64,000 nucleotides of DNA from Gordonia bronchialis DSM 43247. GTDB lineage: Bacteria; Actinomycetota; Actinomycetes; Mycobacteriales; Mycobacteriaceae. Location of the stretch: assembly GCF_000024785.1 (NCBI RefSeq), contig NC_013441.1, forward strand, positions 1,426,001 through 1,490,000. The letters run 5' to 3'. Both the position numbers and the translations under genes were made by a program. Below the pieces are notes generated by a model. The model made no database searches. It had not been told where the DNA came from and saw only the letters and a program-made list of their open reading frames with translations. Positions 53,710-62,335 of this stretch are shown piece after piece; the first letter of the stretch is position 1; each line of letters begins with the position of its first letter.

Positions 53710-54372
53710 TCAGTGCAGAACCACAGCGAGCGGTGCGTCGAGTCCGGCCGCGGCCACCCGATGCGCCGACGCCTCGGCCATCGCCAATAGCACGGGACGC
53801 GTCGCCGAACGTGCGGTCAGCCCGCCGCTGCCGGCGTCGCCGGCGGGCAGTGCCACCACCGCACCACGGGCAAGGACTTCGGCTTCCGGGGAGAGCACGT
53901 CGACGACGTCGCCGGATCGCAGCAGCGACGTCAGTGTCTCGTCGGCGAGGTGGACCGGGACCAGGCGAGCGTCGTCGAGGCCGGTGAGGTCGGCCGGGAG
54001 ATGCGCGGTGAGCAGGCGCGCGTCGGTGACGAGCTCACCCACGCGGACGCGGCCGGCCACCGTCCGGCCGAGGCCTTCGGCGGGTGAGACGAGCGCGCCG
54101 TCGGGCATCAGCGATGACGGAACGCGCACCACCGTCACGTCCTCTGCGGTCAACGGCTGTCCGGGCCGCAGCTCGTGGACGGCTACCAGGACCGGCTGCT
54201 CACCGGTCGTCCGTTGCCCGGCGACTCCCACCGCGACGGCGGCCACCAACAGGACGATCGATGCGCCGCGGCGCACCAGAACCGTGCGGGTCCACCCGGG
54301 CCGCAGCGCATAACCGAGGCGGTCACGCCAGCGAGGGGCCAGACCGGTACGACGGGGGAGTGCGGGTGCCAT
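53710..54372 (-). CDS. SAF-domain membrane-anchored protein (CpaB/RcpC-like)
   Basis: 220 residues. After a basic N-terminus comes one membrane segment (GASIVLLVAAVAVGVAGQ, about 36-53), then an extracytoplasmic SAF domain (VLVAVHELRPGQPLTAEDVTVVRVPSSLMPDG, TVAGRVRVGELVTDARLL) as in CpaB/RcpC pilus-assembly proteins. The GDVVDVLSP segment is also typical. No Flp-pilus genes are nearby. M. tuberculosis has a protein of this length at the equivalent place (Rv0990c, from memory). Confidence 0.83.
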   Translation of the reverse strand: MAPALPRRTGLAPRWRDRLGYALRPGWTRTVLVRRGASIVLLVAAVAVGVAGQRTTGEQPVLVAVHELRPGQPLTAEDVTVVRVPSSLMPDGALVSPAEGLGRTVAGRVRVGELVTDARLLTAHLPADLTGLDDARLVPVHLADETLTSLLRSGDVVDVLSPEAEVLARGAVVALPAGDAGSGGLTARSATRPVLLAMAEASAHRVAAAGLDAPLAVVLH

Positions 54373-54500
54373 ACGGGCACGCTACGTCCGCGTCGACCAT
54401 CATCCGCGCTGCTCAGCAGGTCTGTCCACAGGGTTGGGCGAGTTTGCGCGAAGTTGTGGTCAGCGATGTCGATTGGGCTCTGAGCGGTGAATCAGGAAGA

Positions 54501-55829
54501 ATGGTTGACGGTGTGCCGGGAAGTCTGGTCGGCCTCCGGCACTGCTGGAGCGACGTCGAATCGACCGTAAGGACTCCGTTGTCACCCCACGATCTTTCCC
54601 CGCCGACCCCCTCGGCCCGCCTGCGGCGTTGGGCGGCGCTCGACACCACCAGTGGTGCCCTGCTGCTGGTTTCCGCCGCGATCGCGGTGACCTGGGCCAA
54701 CTCGCCGTGGCGGGAGAGCTACCACCGGTTGCTCGAGGTGAAGTTCGGTCCGGCGTCGCTGCATCTGCACCTGTCCTTGGGCGAATGGGCCGCCGACGCC
54801 TTGCTGGCGATCTTCTTCTTCGTCGTCGGGGTGGAACTCAAACACGAGTTCGTCGCGGGTAGCCTGCGCGAGCCGCGGCTGGCCGGGGTACCGATTGCCG
54901 CGGCCGTCGGTGGCATGGTCACGCCTGCCCTGTTCTATGTGATCGTGGTGGCCGTCGGCGACCCCGCCGCACTGCACGGCTGGGCCATCCCGACGGCCAC
55001 GGACATCGCGTTCGCGCTGGGTGTCCTGGCGATCTTCGGCCGGGGACTACCGCTCGCGCTGCGGACCTTCCTGCTGACGCTCGCCGTCGTTGACGATCTG
55101 CTCGGCATCACCGTGATCGCCACCTTCTACACCGAGCACATCGACATCCTCGCGCTAATCGGTGCGATCACCTGCGTCGTCGCCTTCGGCGTGCTGGTGC
55201 GTCTGTCGCGGCGGTGGTGGATTGCGCTGTTGCCGCTGGCCCTGGTGGCCTGGGCACTGATGCACGCCTCGGGGGTTCACTCGACCGTCGCCGGTGTACT
55301 GCTCGGCTTCACCGTGCCCGCCCTGGCCATCCGCGGTGAATCCCTGCCCCGCACAACCGTGTTCGACGAGGCGATCCGGCCCTACTCGGCGGCGCTTGCG
55401 CTGCCGCTGTTCGCGTTCGCGGCGGCCGGGGTGACGGTGATCGGTGGTTCGGGTCTGGTGCAGGCGGCGTCGATCGGCATCGTGGTGGGGCTGGTGGCCG
55501 GCAAGGTCGCCGGCGTGCTCGGCGCCACCTGGCTGATGACCCGGTTCACGCCGCTGCGGCTACCGGACTCGATCGGCATCCGCGACCTGCTACCCATCGG
55601 CATGCTGACCGGCGTCGGATTCACTGTCGCGCTGCTCATCGCGGAGCTTTCCTTCGACGCCGAGGACGACCCACACGCCGCTGCCGCGAAAGCTGCCATC
55701 CTGCTGGGATCGGTCCTATCCGCAGGGCTCGCCGCCGCGCTGCTGCGCTGGGATGCCCGCCTGGCACGCGACGACGACATGAACCGTGACGGTGTCCCCG
55801 ACGCCGACCGGGATGTCATCGGTGGGTGA
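54501..55829 (+). CDS. nhaA: Na+/H+ antiporter NhaA
   Basis: 442 residues from the ATG at 54501 with AGGAAGA next to it. Twelve membrane segments in NhaA order: AALDTTSGALLLVSAAIAVTWANSPW, ADALLAIFFFVVGVELKHEFVAGSLR, the conserved PTATDIAFALGVLAIFG, and the ion-binding aspartate pair in LAVVDDLLGI near 197. GMLTGVGFTVALLIAELSF closes the family signature. It exchanges Na+ for protons, for pH and salt balance. A longer in-frame extension to 54084 covers the SAF gene antisense and is not coding. Confidence 0.93.
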   Translation: MVDGVPGSLVGLRHCWSDVESTVRTPLSPHDLSPPTPSARLRRWAALDTTSGALLLVSAAIAVTWANSPWRESYHRLLEVKFGPASLHLHLSLGEWAADALLAIFFFVVGVELKHEFVAGSLREPRLAGVPIAAAVGGMVTPALFYVIVVAVGDPAALHGWAIPTATDIAFALGVLAIFGRGLPLALRTFLLTLAVVDDLLGITVIATFYTEHIDILALIGAITCVVAFGVLVRLSRRWWIALLPLALVAWALMHASGVHSTVAGVLLGFTVPALAIRGESLPRTTVFDEAIRPYSAALALPLFAFAAAGVTVIGGSGLVQAASIGIVVGLVAGKVAGVLGATWLMTRFTPLRLPDSIGIRDLLPIGMLTGVGFTVALLIAELSFDAEDDPHAAAAKAAILLGSVLSAGLAAALLRWDARLARDDDMNRDGVPDADRDVIGG

Positions 55830-55926
55830 CCTCGAGCGCGCCTGAGCACCCGTTTAGCACTCGGAATGGATGAGTGCCAAGATCGGTTACACTTGTCAGC
55901 GATTCACTGACTTTTCGGAGGTATCG

Positions 55927-56250
55927 GTGCCCACTTACTCGTATGCGTGCACGGAGTGCGACAACAAGTTCGACATCGTCCAGTCGTTCTCGGACGACTC
56001 CCTCACCGAGTGCCCGCAGTGCACGGGCCGGCTGCGCAAGCTCTTCAACACCGTCGGCATCGTGTTCAAGGGCAGCGGCTTCTACCGCACCGACTCCCGG
56101 CCCGGCTCGTCGTCGTCGGACACCTCGTCGAGCGACAGCTCCTCGTCCTCGTCGAGCGATTCCTCGTCGAGCACCAAGTCGAGCGATAGCAGCAGCAAGT
56201 CGGAGTCCTCGACGTCGTCGACCCCGGCCAAGGCCGCAGCACCCGCCTGA
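55927..56250 (+). CDS. FmdB-family zinc-ribbon protein with Ser-rich tail
   Basis: 107 residues from the GTG at 55927 (CGGAGGTATCG upstream). Zinc ribbon: CTEC near 9-12 and CPQC near 32-35 in PTYSYACTECDNKFDIVQSFSDDSLTECPQCTGRLRK; then GIVFKGSGFYRTDSR. Residues 60-107 are nearly all Ser/Asp/Lys. The M. tuberculosis equivalent, Rv0991c, is described as a chaperone-like protein under stress control. TACACT at about 55892 fits its -10 box. Confidence 0.88.
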   Translation: MPTYSYACTECDNKFDIVQSFSDDSLTECPQCTGRLRKLFNTVGIVFKGSGFYRTDSRPGSSSSDTSSSDSSSSSSSDSSSSTKSSDSSSKSESSTSSTPAKAAAPA

Positions 56251-56270
56251 GCGGGACGGCCTTCGCGACT

Positions 56271-56338
56271 TCGCCCACCACTTTTCTGCACATCCACCAC
56301 CCAACGGTGTGGTGGATCTGCAGAAGAGTGGTGGGCGA
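56271..56338. repeat. Dispersed palindrome family A, copy 3 (two-way terminator)
   Basis: Two 30-base arms (56271-56300 and 56309-56338) pair at 28 of 30 positions around an 8-base loop, with core CCCACCACTTTTCTGCA. It sits between convergent genes (zinc-ribbon protein and 5-formyl-THF cyclo-ligase). Confidence 0.8.
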
Positions 56339-56352
56339 GTTGGTTTCCGCCG

Positions 56353-56931
56353 TCAGCCCAGCTCCTGGAACCCACCCTCGGGCGTGAGCACCCACCCGAC
56401 CGGCACGTCCAACGGCCCGGACGGCAGCGAGTCGACGATCTCGTCGTCGTACACGACGGCCACGACGTCGGCGGTCAGACCGGTCAATGTGCGGTCGTAG
56501 TAGCCGCCACCCCGCCCGAGCCGCACACCCGACTTGTCCACGGCGAGAGCCGGCACCAGGATCAAGGACGCCGCGCGGATGGCCTCGACGCCGAGTCGTG
56601 CGCCGGTCGGTTCCCAGAGTCCCCAGCGGCCGCGCGCCAGTGATTCCTGCCCGTGATAGCGTGCCCAATCCAGTGGCCCCGGTTCACCCGGCGGCACCAC
56701 CGGGATGAGGACGGTGACGCCGCGGTCGAGCAGCGCGTCGAGCACCGCCAGCGATCCGGGCTCGGAGCCCACGGGCACATAGGCGGCCACCGTGACGTCG
56801 TACTCCAGCCGGAACGGCGCCGCATAGATCCACTCGGCCAGGTTTCCCGCTGCCTGTTCGCGGGCGAACGGCGACATCGTGGACCGTCGCTCGATGCACT
56901 CGTCCCGTATCCGCTTCTTCAGTGTCCGCAA
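56353..56931 (-). CDS. 5-formyltetrahydrofolate cyclo-ligase
   Basis: 192 residues, starting on a TTG at 56931 (no ATG/GTG upstream in a better position). KKRIRDECIERRSTMS is the usual N-terminal substrate helix, PVGSEPGSL the middle block, and VPALAVDKSGVRLGRGGGYYDRTL the ATP/Mg site signature. It converts 5-formyl-THF to methenyl-THF using ATP. Divergent from galU; same order as Rv0992c-galU. Confidence 0.92.
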   Translation of the reverse strand: MRTLKKRIRDECIERRSTMSPFAREQAAGNLAEWIYAAPFRLEYDVTVAAYVPVGSEPGSLAVLDALLDRGVTVLIPVVPPGEPGPLDWARYHGQESLARGRWGLWEPTGARLGVEAIRAASLILVPALAVDKSGVRLGRGGGYYDRTLTGLTADVVAVVYDDEIVDSLPSGPLDVPVGWVLTPEGGFQELG

Positions 56932-57081
56932 CCCCGTCTACCCCTTGCGTCACAGAATCCATTGGTCTACGACCGGACTGTAGTCGATCGGCCTGCCCGC
57001 TGCGCCTGGTACCACATGGAATTCACCCGTTTGAACAGCTTGCGGTGAGATCGCCGACAGGCCGCTGACAGAGTCCTGAAT

Positions 57082-57087
57082 TAGGGT
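57082..57087 (+). promoter_or_regulatory. Probable -10 box (TAGGGT) for leaderless galU
   Basis: TAGGGT lies 6 bases before the galU ATG at 57094, with no ribosome-binding site between them. Confidence 0.5.
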
Positions 57088-57093
57088 AATGCC

Positions 57094-58038
57094 ATGACCT
57101 CTGCTGCACATTCCGACGAGTTCACCGAGTACGAAGCCGTGCCGAACACGCCGCCGATCCCGCGGACCGCGGTGGTCCCGGCCGCCGGTCTGGGTACGCG
57201 CTTCCTGCCCGCCACGAAGACGGTGCCCAAAGAGTTGTTGCCCGTCGTCGACACTCCCGGAATCGAGCTGGTGGCCGAGGAGGCCAAGGCCGCCGGCGCC
57301 GACCGTCTGCTCATCATCACCTCGCCCGGCAAGGACGGTGTGGTCGCGCACTTCGTCGAGGACCTCGTCCTGGAGAACACCCTCGCCAAGCGCGGCAAGG
57401 CCGCGATGCTGGCCAAGGTGCGCAAGGCCCCCTCGTTGCTCGAAGTCGCGTCCGTGGTGCAGGAGAAGCCGCTGGGCCTCGGGCACGCGGTCGGGTGCGT
57501 GGAGCAGTACCTCGACGACGATGAGGACGCCATCGCCGTTCTGTTGCCCGACGACCTGGTGCTGCCCGGCGGCGTGCTCGAGGTGATGGCGCGCACCCGG
57601 CAGCGTCGCGGCGGATCGGTGCTGTGCGCGATCGAGGTGCCCGGCGACCGGATCAGCGCCTACGGCGTCTTCGACGTCGAGGAACTGCCCGACGCCAACA
57701 ACCCGAACGTCAAGAAGCTCAAGGGCATGGTGGAGAAGCCCGAGCCGGCCGACGCGCCGTCGAACCTGGCCGCGGCGGGCCGATACATCCTGGACCGCAA
57801 GATCTTTGACGCGCTGCGCCGGATCAAGCCGGGCGCCGGTGGCGAATTGCAGCTCACCGACGCCATTGCGCTGCTGATCGAGGAGGGGGAGCCGGTGCAC
57901 GTCGTCGTGCATCGCGGTACCCGCCACGACCTCGGCAATCCGGGCGGATATCTCAAGGCGGCCGTCGACTTCGCGCTCGACCGCGACGATTACGGCCCCG
58001 AACTGCGGGAGTGGCTGACCAAGCGTCTCGCCGAATGA
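57094..58038 (+). CDS. galU: UTP--glucose-1-phosphate uridylyltransferase
   Basis: 314 residues. Nucleotide-binding signature AAGLGTRFLPATKTVPKELLPVVD at about 31-54, then EEAKAAGADRLLIITS, the sugar site LLPDDLVL, and GAGGELQLTDAI near 249. It makes UDP-glucose for trehalose, glycan and cell-wall synthesis. Followed by a nested hairpin and then glp. Confidence 0.96.
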   Translation: MTSAAHSDEFTEYEAVPNTPPIPRTAVVPAAGLGTRFLPATKTVPKELLPVVDTPGIELVAEEAKAAGADRLLIITSPGKDGVVAHFVEDLVLENTLAKRGKAAMLAKVRKAPSLLEVASVVQEKPLGLGHAVGCVEQYLDDDEDAIAVLLPDDLVLPGGVLEVMARTRQRRGGSVLCAIEVPGDRISAYGVFDVEELPDANNPNVKKLKGMVEKPEPADAPSNLAAAGRYILDRKIFDALRRIKPGAGGELQLTDAIALLIEEGEPVHVVVHRGTRHDLGNPGGYLKAAVDFALDRDDYGPELREWLTKRLAE

Positions 58039-58043
58039 CCCCT

Positions 58044-58101
58044 ATGACACCACTGCGCAACCACATGCGTAGCTGCGTGTATCGGCGTGCAGCGGTGTCA
58101 T
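58044..58101 (+). terminator. Nested hairpin between galU and glp
   Basis: ATGACACCACTGC (58044-58056) pairs with GCAGCGGTGTCAT (58089-58101) at 12 of 13 positions; the loop holds a second near-palindrome, ACATGCGTAGCTGCGTGT. It begins 5 bases after the galU stop. No T-run follows. Confidence 0.6.
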
Positions 58102-58220
58102 CCAGGTCAGCGGGGTGACGGTCCGATGCGCGTCTGCCGAGCGCGCCTGCCGTGAGTAATGCCGGTATCCGGTTACGGTGTCTGTCGTGGTGTATCCGGT
58201 GATGTCTGGAGAGCGGTGAG

Positions 58221-59525
58221 ATGCGGTCTGTCGAGGATCATCTGACGCTGGTGACCGCCGCGGCCGTCGCCCCGCGCCCGGTGCGTGTGGCGATCTCGGA
58301 GTCTCAGGGACTGATGTGCGCCGAAGAGGTGATCACCGAACTCCCGATGCCCGGCTTCGATCAGGCCGCGATCGACGGTTACGCGGTGCGGGCCGTCGAC
58401 GTGGCACTCGCGGGCACCATCGCACCCGAGGATGTCGAGGACTTCGACACCGGCGGAGCCGAACTCGTCGACCTCGAACCCAATGAGCCGATGATTGTGT
58501 CGCTGCCGGTGGTCGGGGAGGTGGGGCCCGGTGCCCGCACCCCCACCCGGCTGCAGCCGCGGCAGGCCGTCCGTGTCGAAACCGGTGCTCCCATGCCCAC
58601 TCTCGCCGACGCGGTGGTACCGCTGCGGTGGACCGACGGCGGTGATCAGAAGGTCAAGATCGGTCACGGGGTGGACAGCGGCGACTATGTGCGACGCGTC
58701 GGCGACGACGTGCAGCCCGGTGACGTCGCGGTGCGCGCCGGCTCGATCATCGGTCCCGCCCAGGTGGGTCTGCTCGCCGCGGTCGGCCAATCACGGGTGA
58801 TGGTGCATCCGCGGCCGCGGCTGTCGGTCATCTCGGTGGGCAGCGAACTCGTCGACATCGACCGCACACCCGGGCCCGGACAGATCTATGACGTCAACAG
58901 TTATGCCCTGGCCGCCGCTGCCCGCGACGCCGGTGCCGACGTCAACCGCGTCGGCATCGCCGAGCGTGACGCCTCCCGGATGCGGGAAGTGGTTGAGGCG
59001 CAACTCATCCGGTCGGAGATCGTGGTGATCTGCGGGGCCATCGGCGGTAGCGCGTCACGCGCGGTCGCCGACGCGCTGGCCGACCTCGGTGAGCTCGAGA
59101 TTGTCCGGGTGGCCATGCATCCGGGTTCGGTGCAGGGTTTCGGGCGCCTCGGCCGCGACGAGGTCCCGACCTTCCTACTGCCCGCCAACCCGGTGAGCGC
59201 GCTGGTGACCTTCGAGGTGATGGTGCGTCCGCTGATCCGCATCGCGCTGGGCAAACGGCAGCCGATGCGCCGGATCATCAAGGCGCGCACCATCGGACCG
59301 ATCGCGTCGGTGCAGGGCCGCAAGGGGTATCTGCGCGGGCAGTTGATGCGCGATGAACGATCCGGGGACTATCTGGTGCAGGTGCTCGGGGCGTCGCCGA
59401 CCGGGTCGTCGCATCTGCTTGCCGAGCTCGCCGAGGCCAACTGTCTGATCATGGTGGACGCCGACGTCGAGGAACTCGGCACCGGCGACGAGGTCGACGT
59501 GTCGTTCCTGGCGCAACGCGGCTGA
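58221..59525 (+). CDS. glp: Gephyrin-like molybdotransferase Glp (MoeA family)
   Basis: 434 residues with GGAGAGCGGTGAG before the ATG. MoeA architecture: MRSVEDHLTLVTAAAVAPRP, PMPGFDQAAIDGYAVRAVD, TGAPMPTLADAVVP, the MPT-binding domain (SVGSELVDIDRTPGPGQIYDVNSY) and the C-terminal beta domain. The motif after the MPT core, CGAIGGSASR, replaces the catalytic GGVS(V/R)G-type loop, so molybdenum insertion may be impaired. In Corynebacterium the equivalent Glp binds FtsZ and a membrane receptor, GlpR; the GlpR-like gene lies three genes downstream here. Role in cell division is inferred from that pairing. Confidence 0.9.
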   Translation: MRSVEDHLTLVTAAAVAPRPVRVAISESQGLMCAEEVITELPMPGFDQAAIDGYAVRAVDVALAGTIAPEDVEDFDTGGAELVDLEPNEPMIVSLPVVGEVGPGARTPTRLQPRQAVRVETGAPMPTLADAVVPLRWTDGGDQKVKIGHGVDSGDYVRRVGDDVQPGDVAVRAGSIIGPAQVGLLAAVGQSRVMVHPRPRLSVISVGSELVDIDRTPGPGQIYDVNSYALAAAARDAGADVNRVGIAERDASRMREVVEAQLIRSEIVVICGAIGGSASRAVADALADLGELEIVRVAMHPGSVQGFGRLGRDEVPTFLLPANPVSALVTFEVMVRPLIRIALGKRQPMRRIIKARTIGPIASVQGRKGYLRGQLMRDERSGDYLVQVLGASPTGSSHLLAELAEANCLIMVDADVEELGTGDEVDVSFLAQRG

Positions 59526-59574
59526 ATCACCTGCACAGACGGCCCATCGGCCACGGGCACCGTACCCCAGCGAA

Positions 59575-59580
59575 TAAGAT
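59575..59580 (+). promoter_or_regulatory. Probable -10 box (TAAGAT) for leaderless rimJ
   Basis: TAAGAT lies 8 bases before the GTG at 59589 with no ribosome-binding site between. Confidence 0.4.
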
Positions 59581-59588
59581 CCCATTCT

Positions 59589-60245
59589 GTGTTCAGGTGG
59601 TTGAGCGGCGATCAGGCCAGTCCGGGGTGGCCGGCGACTCTCGGCCCGTTACGCCTGCCCGCGGGTGGCGTGGTCCTGCGGCCGGTCAAGCTGCGCGACG
59701 GCAAGACGTGGAGCGAGTTGCGTATCCGGAATCAGAACTCGCTGCTGCCGTGGGAACCCACCGGCGTCGGGAGCTGGGCCGACCGACATCAACCGGGCTC
59801 GTGGCCGCCCCTGTTCGCGATCCTCAAATCGGAGGCCAAGCGTGGCACCATCCTGCCGTTCGTGATCGAACTCGACGGCGTCTACGTCGGGCAACTGACC
59901 GTGGGGAACATCCAGCGCGGCGCGGTACGCACCGCGTGGATCGGGTACTGGGTGGACGAGGCGCACGCCGGTAAGGGCATCGCGACCGCGGCGGTGGCCC
60001 TCGGCGTCGATCACTGCTTCGGTGCGGTGGGCCTGCACCGGCTCGACGCGACGGTCCAGCCGTCGAACATGGCGTCACAGAAAGTGTTGGGCAAGATCGG
60101 TTTTCGACGCGAGGGTCTGCTCGAACGCTATATGGACGTCAACAAACGCTGGCGCGATCATCTGCTGTTCGCGCTCACCGTGGAGGAAGTGGTGGGCAGC
60201 GCGGTGGAAACGCTGGTGCGATCGGGGCGGGCCAGTCTGCACTGA
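59589..60245 (+). CDS. rimJ: GNAT N-acetyltransferase, RimJ-like
   Basis: 218 residues. GNAT blocks: LPAGGVVLRPVKLRDGKTWSELR, PFVIELDGVYVGQLTVGNIQRGAVRTAWIGYWVDEAHAGKGIATAAVALGVDHCF (acetyl-CoA site) and LHRLDATVQPSNMASQKVLGKIGFRREGLLERYM, the RimJ/RimL signature. It probably acetylates the N-terminus of a ribosomal or other protein. Same place as Rv0995 after moeA1 in M. tuberculosis. Confidence 0.9.
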   Translation: MFRWLSGDQASPGWPATLGPLRLPAGGVVLRPVKLRDGKTWSELRIRNQNSLLPWEPTGVGSWADRHQPGSWPPLFAILKSEAKRGTILPFVIELDGVYVGQLTVGNIQRGAVRTAWIGYWVDEAHAGKGIATAAVALGVDHCFGAVGLHRLDATVQPSNMASQKVLGKIGFRREGLLERYMDVNKRWRDHLLFALTVEEVVGSAVETLVRSGRASLH

Positions 60246-60252
60246 TTGCCGG

Positions 60253-60258
60253 TATGTT
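60253..60258 (+). promoter_or_regulatory. Probable -10 box (TATGTT) for the leaderless SIMPL gene
   Basis: TATGTT lies 6 bases before the ATG at 60265. Confidence 0.45.
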
Positions 60259-60264
60259 GGGCCG

Positions 60265-60921
60265 ATGGCGCCACTGGAGATCGTCGTCCGGGGACGTGCG
60301 CGTGGCCGCTACCGGCCCGAGCGCGCGACACTGCACCTGTCCGTTCAGATCGAGGGTCCGGAGAAGCCCGAGGTCCGCACGCGTGCTGTCGTCGTGCAGT
60401 CCGAGCTGATCACCACCCTTGATGGGCTGCGCAACGACGGCGCGCTCACCACCTGGTCGTCGGACTCGATCCGTGTGTACTCCTACCGCCCGCACGATCG
60501 GGATGGCCGCCGGCTGGATCCGGTGTACACCACCACGATTGCGCTCGACGCCGAGTTCACCGATTTCGAGCTGCTCTCCGGCTTCATCGACGACTGGTCC
60601 GACCGCGACGGCGTGCAGGTGGGACAGATCGCCTGGGACGTCACCGATGACCATCGCCTCGACCACGAGCGGGACCTGCGACGGCAGGCCGTCGAGGACG
60701 CGGTCGCGAAGGCGCAGGCCTACGCCGACGCCGTCGGACGCGGGACGGTTGTCGCGACCCAGCTCGCCGATCCGAACATGCTCGCCGAGTCATCTCCCGC
60801 GCAACCGATGATGATGCGCGCGATGGTGGGCGACGACGGAGCCGGGCCGCCGTCGCTGGAACTGCGCTCCGACGACATCGAGATCGTCGTCGCGGTGGAT
60901 GCGCGGTTCGTCGCCGAGTGA
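60265..60921 (+). CDS. SIMPL-domain (DUF541) protein
   Basis: 218 residues from the ATG at 60265; the frame is open upstream inside rimJ but without a start signal. IVVRGRARGRYRPERATLHLSVQIEG begins the SIMPL fold, DGLRNDGALTTWSSDSIRVYSYRPHDRDGRRLDPVYTTTIALDAEF is the middle block, and RRQAVEDAVAKAQAYADAVGRG near 150 is the family helix. No signal peptide, so cytosolic, unlike many members. Function unclear; members bind partners in signalling or stress. Confidence 0.87.
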   Translation: MAPLEIVVRGRARGRYRPERATLHLSVQIEGPEKPEVRTRAVVVQSELITTLDGLRNDGALTTWSSDSIRVYSYRPHDRDGRRLDPVYTTTIALDAEFTDFELLSGFIDDWSDRDGVQVGQIAWDVTDDHRLDHERDLRRQAVEDAVAKAQAYADAVGRGTVVATQLADPNMLAESSPAQPMMMRAMVGDDGAGPPSLELRSDDIEIVVAVDARFVAE

Positions 60922-61057
60922 GCCGAGTGGTCCGGATAGCTGAGATCGGGGTGTGAACTTCGGGCTTCCCCGGCGCGTCTACGTGGGACGAGCGCTCTCG
61001 GGCCATACATTGTGCAGTGATCCCGTGTGACCAGAGTGAAAGAAAGGGAGAGTCGCC

Positions 61058-62245
61058 ATGCCCAACTCTGTTTTGTGGGTCTGCCTCGTCGCGGTCTGGC
61101 TCTTCGTGCTGGTCCCGATGGTGATCAAGGGCCGGCCGCAGATGCTGAAGTCCACCGACATCGCCCGCGCCACCCGGCTGCTGCACCGCGGCGGCTCCAA
61201 GACCGCCACCCCGCGTCGACGCGTTCCGACCCGGCGTAGCGAGGACGGCTCGTGGTCGCGAAAGACCAAGGAAGAGCGGCTCAAAGCCAAGCTCGCCGAC
61301 GACTCCGCGGACGTCGAAGACGCCGACGAGAAGACCACTCCGGTTCGCCGCGCCACCACCGAGAAGGTTGAGGCGCCGGTGGTCGAGGCGGCTGACGATG
61401 TCGCCGACGACGTCGATGACGCGGTTGTCGACGCCGATCTTGACGACGCAGATCTCGACGATGCCGACTCTGAGGGCGCCGACTCTGGCGATGCCGACTC
61501 CGAGTACGACGATGAGGATCTGACCGACGACGCCGAGTACGAGGACGCCGAATACGAAGACTCTGAGTACGAAGACGCGGACTATGAGGACGCCGAGTAT
61601 GAAGACGAGGACGACGCCGACTACGAGGAAGCCGACTACGAGGAAGCCGCGTACGAGGACGAGGACGACGATCTCGACGAAGACGAGTACGACGGGTATT
61701 CGCGTTCGGCCCACGTCGACTCCGACGACGCGCAGGACGTGGAACCCGAGCCGGCGCATGCGCGTGAATCGAGCCGGTCCCGCCGGTCGTCGGGCCGGAG
61801 CAGTGCCTACTCGGTGGAGGACGCCGACCGCGATGCGCGTTATCGGGAGCGGCAGCGCGTCACACTCGGCCTGCTGGTCCTGACTCTGCTGGCCGTTGTC
61901 GCCGGTGTGGTCTTCGGACTTGGCGGCTGGGTCGCCACCGGTGTGACCGCGATCATGCTGGTCGGCTACCTGTTCTACCTGCGGCGTGCGACCAGGACCG
62001 AACAGAAAATCCGGGCCCAGCGCGCGGCCCGTGCCGCACGCACCCGGCGGCAAGAGGCCGAGCGCCGTCGTCGCGAGGCCGAGACTCCCGAATTCGCTTC
62101 CGCCCCACCGCCTCCGCGTCTTCGGCGTCCGGGCGGGGCGGTTGTGCTGGAGATCGACGACGAGGACCCCGTCTTCGAGCATCTGCCGCAGTACCAGCGT
62201 CGACGCGTCATGCGCGAGGAGCCCGAATACCGTCGCGTCGGGTGA
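61058..62245 (+). CDS. glpR: Gephyrin-like molybdotransferase receptor GlpR (Rv0996-like)
   Basis: 395 residues with GAAAGGGAGAGTCGCC before the ATG. An N-terminal hydrophobic segment (SVLWVCLVAVWLFVLVPMVI, about 4-23) is followed by a basic stretch, then an extremely acidic repeat region (about 100-215; units near EYEDAEYEDSEYEDADYEDAEY encoded by tandem GAGTACGAGGACGCC-like DNA). Next come two membrane segments (about 268-305) and a basic C-terminal tail (RTEQKIRAQRAARAARTRRQEAERRRREAE). Corynebacterial GlpR is the membrane anchor for Glp-FtsZ. The acidic repeat may differ in length between strains. Confidence 0.85.
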   Translation: MPNSVLWVCLVAVWLFVLVPMVIKGRPQMLKSTDIARATRLLHRGGSKTATPRRRVPTRRSEDGSWSRKTKEERLKAKLADDSADVEDADEKTTPVRRATTEKVEAPVVEAADDVADDVDDAVVDADLDDADLDDADSEGADSGDADSEYDDEDLTDDAEYEDAEYEDSEYEDADYEDAEYEDEDDADYEEADYEEAAYEDEDDDLDEDEYDGYSRSAHVDSDDAQDVEPEPAHARESSRSRRSSGRSSAYSVEDADRDARYRERQRVTLGLLVLTLLAVVAGVVFGLGGWVATGVTAIMLVGYLFYLRRATRTEQKIRAQRAARAARTRRQEAERRRREAETPEFASAPPPPRLRRPGGAVVLEIDDEDPVFEHLPQYQRRRVMREEPEYRRVG

Positions 62246-62335
62246 GCATTCCCGGAACGGTCGCCCTCAGTGGTGCCCGAGGAGCGTATTGCCGTCGGAG
62301 GCCACTGAGAACGACCGCTCCGGACACCACCAGAG

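Noticed and set aside
60641..62182. 513-codon minus-strand ORF opposite glpR
   Set aside because: The Val/Leu-rich stretch is the complement of the acidic GAC/GAG repeat. The plus-strand gene has a ribosome-binding site, hydrophobic helices and conserved position.
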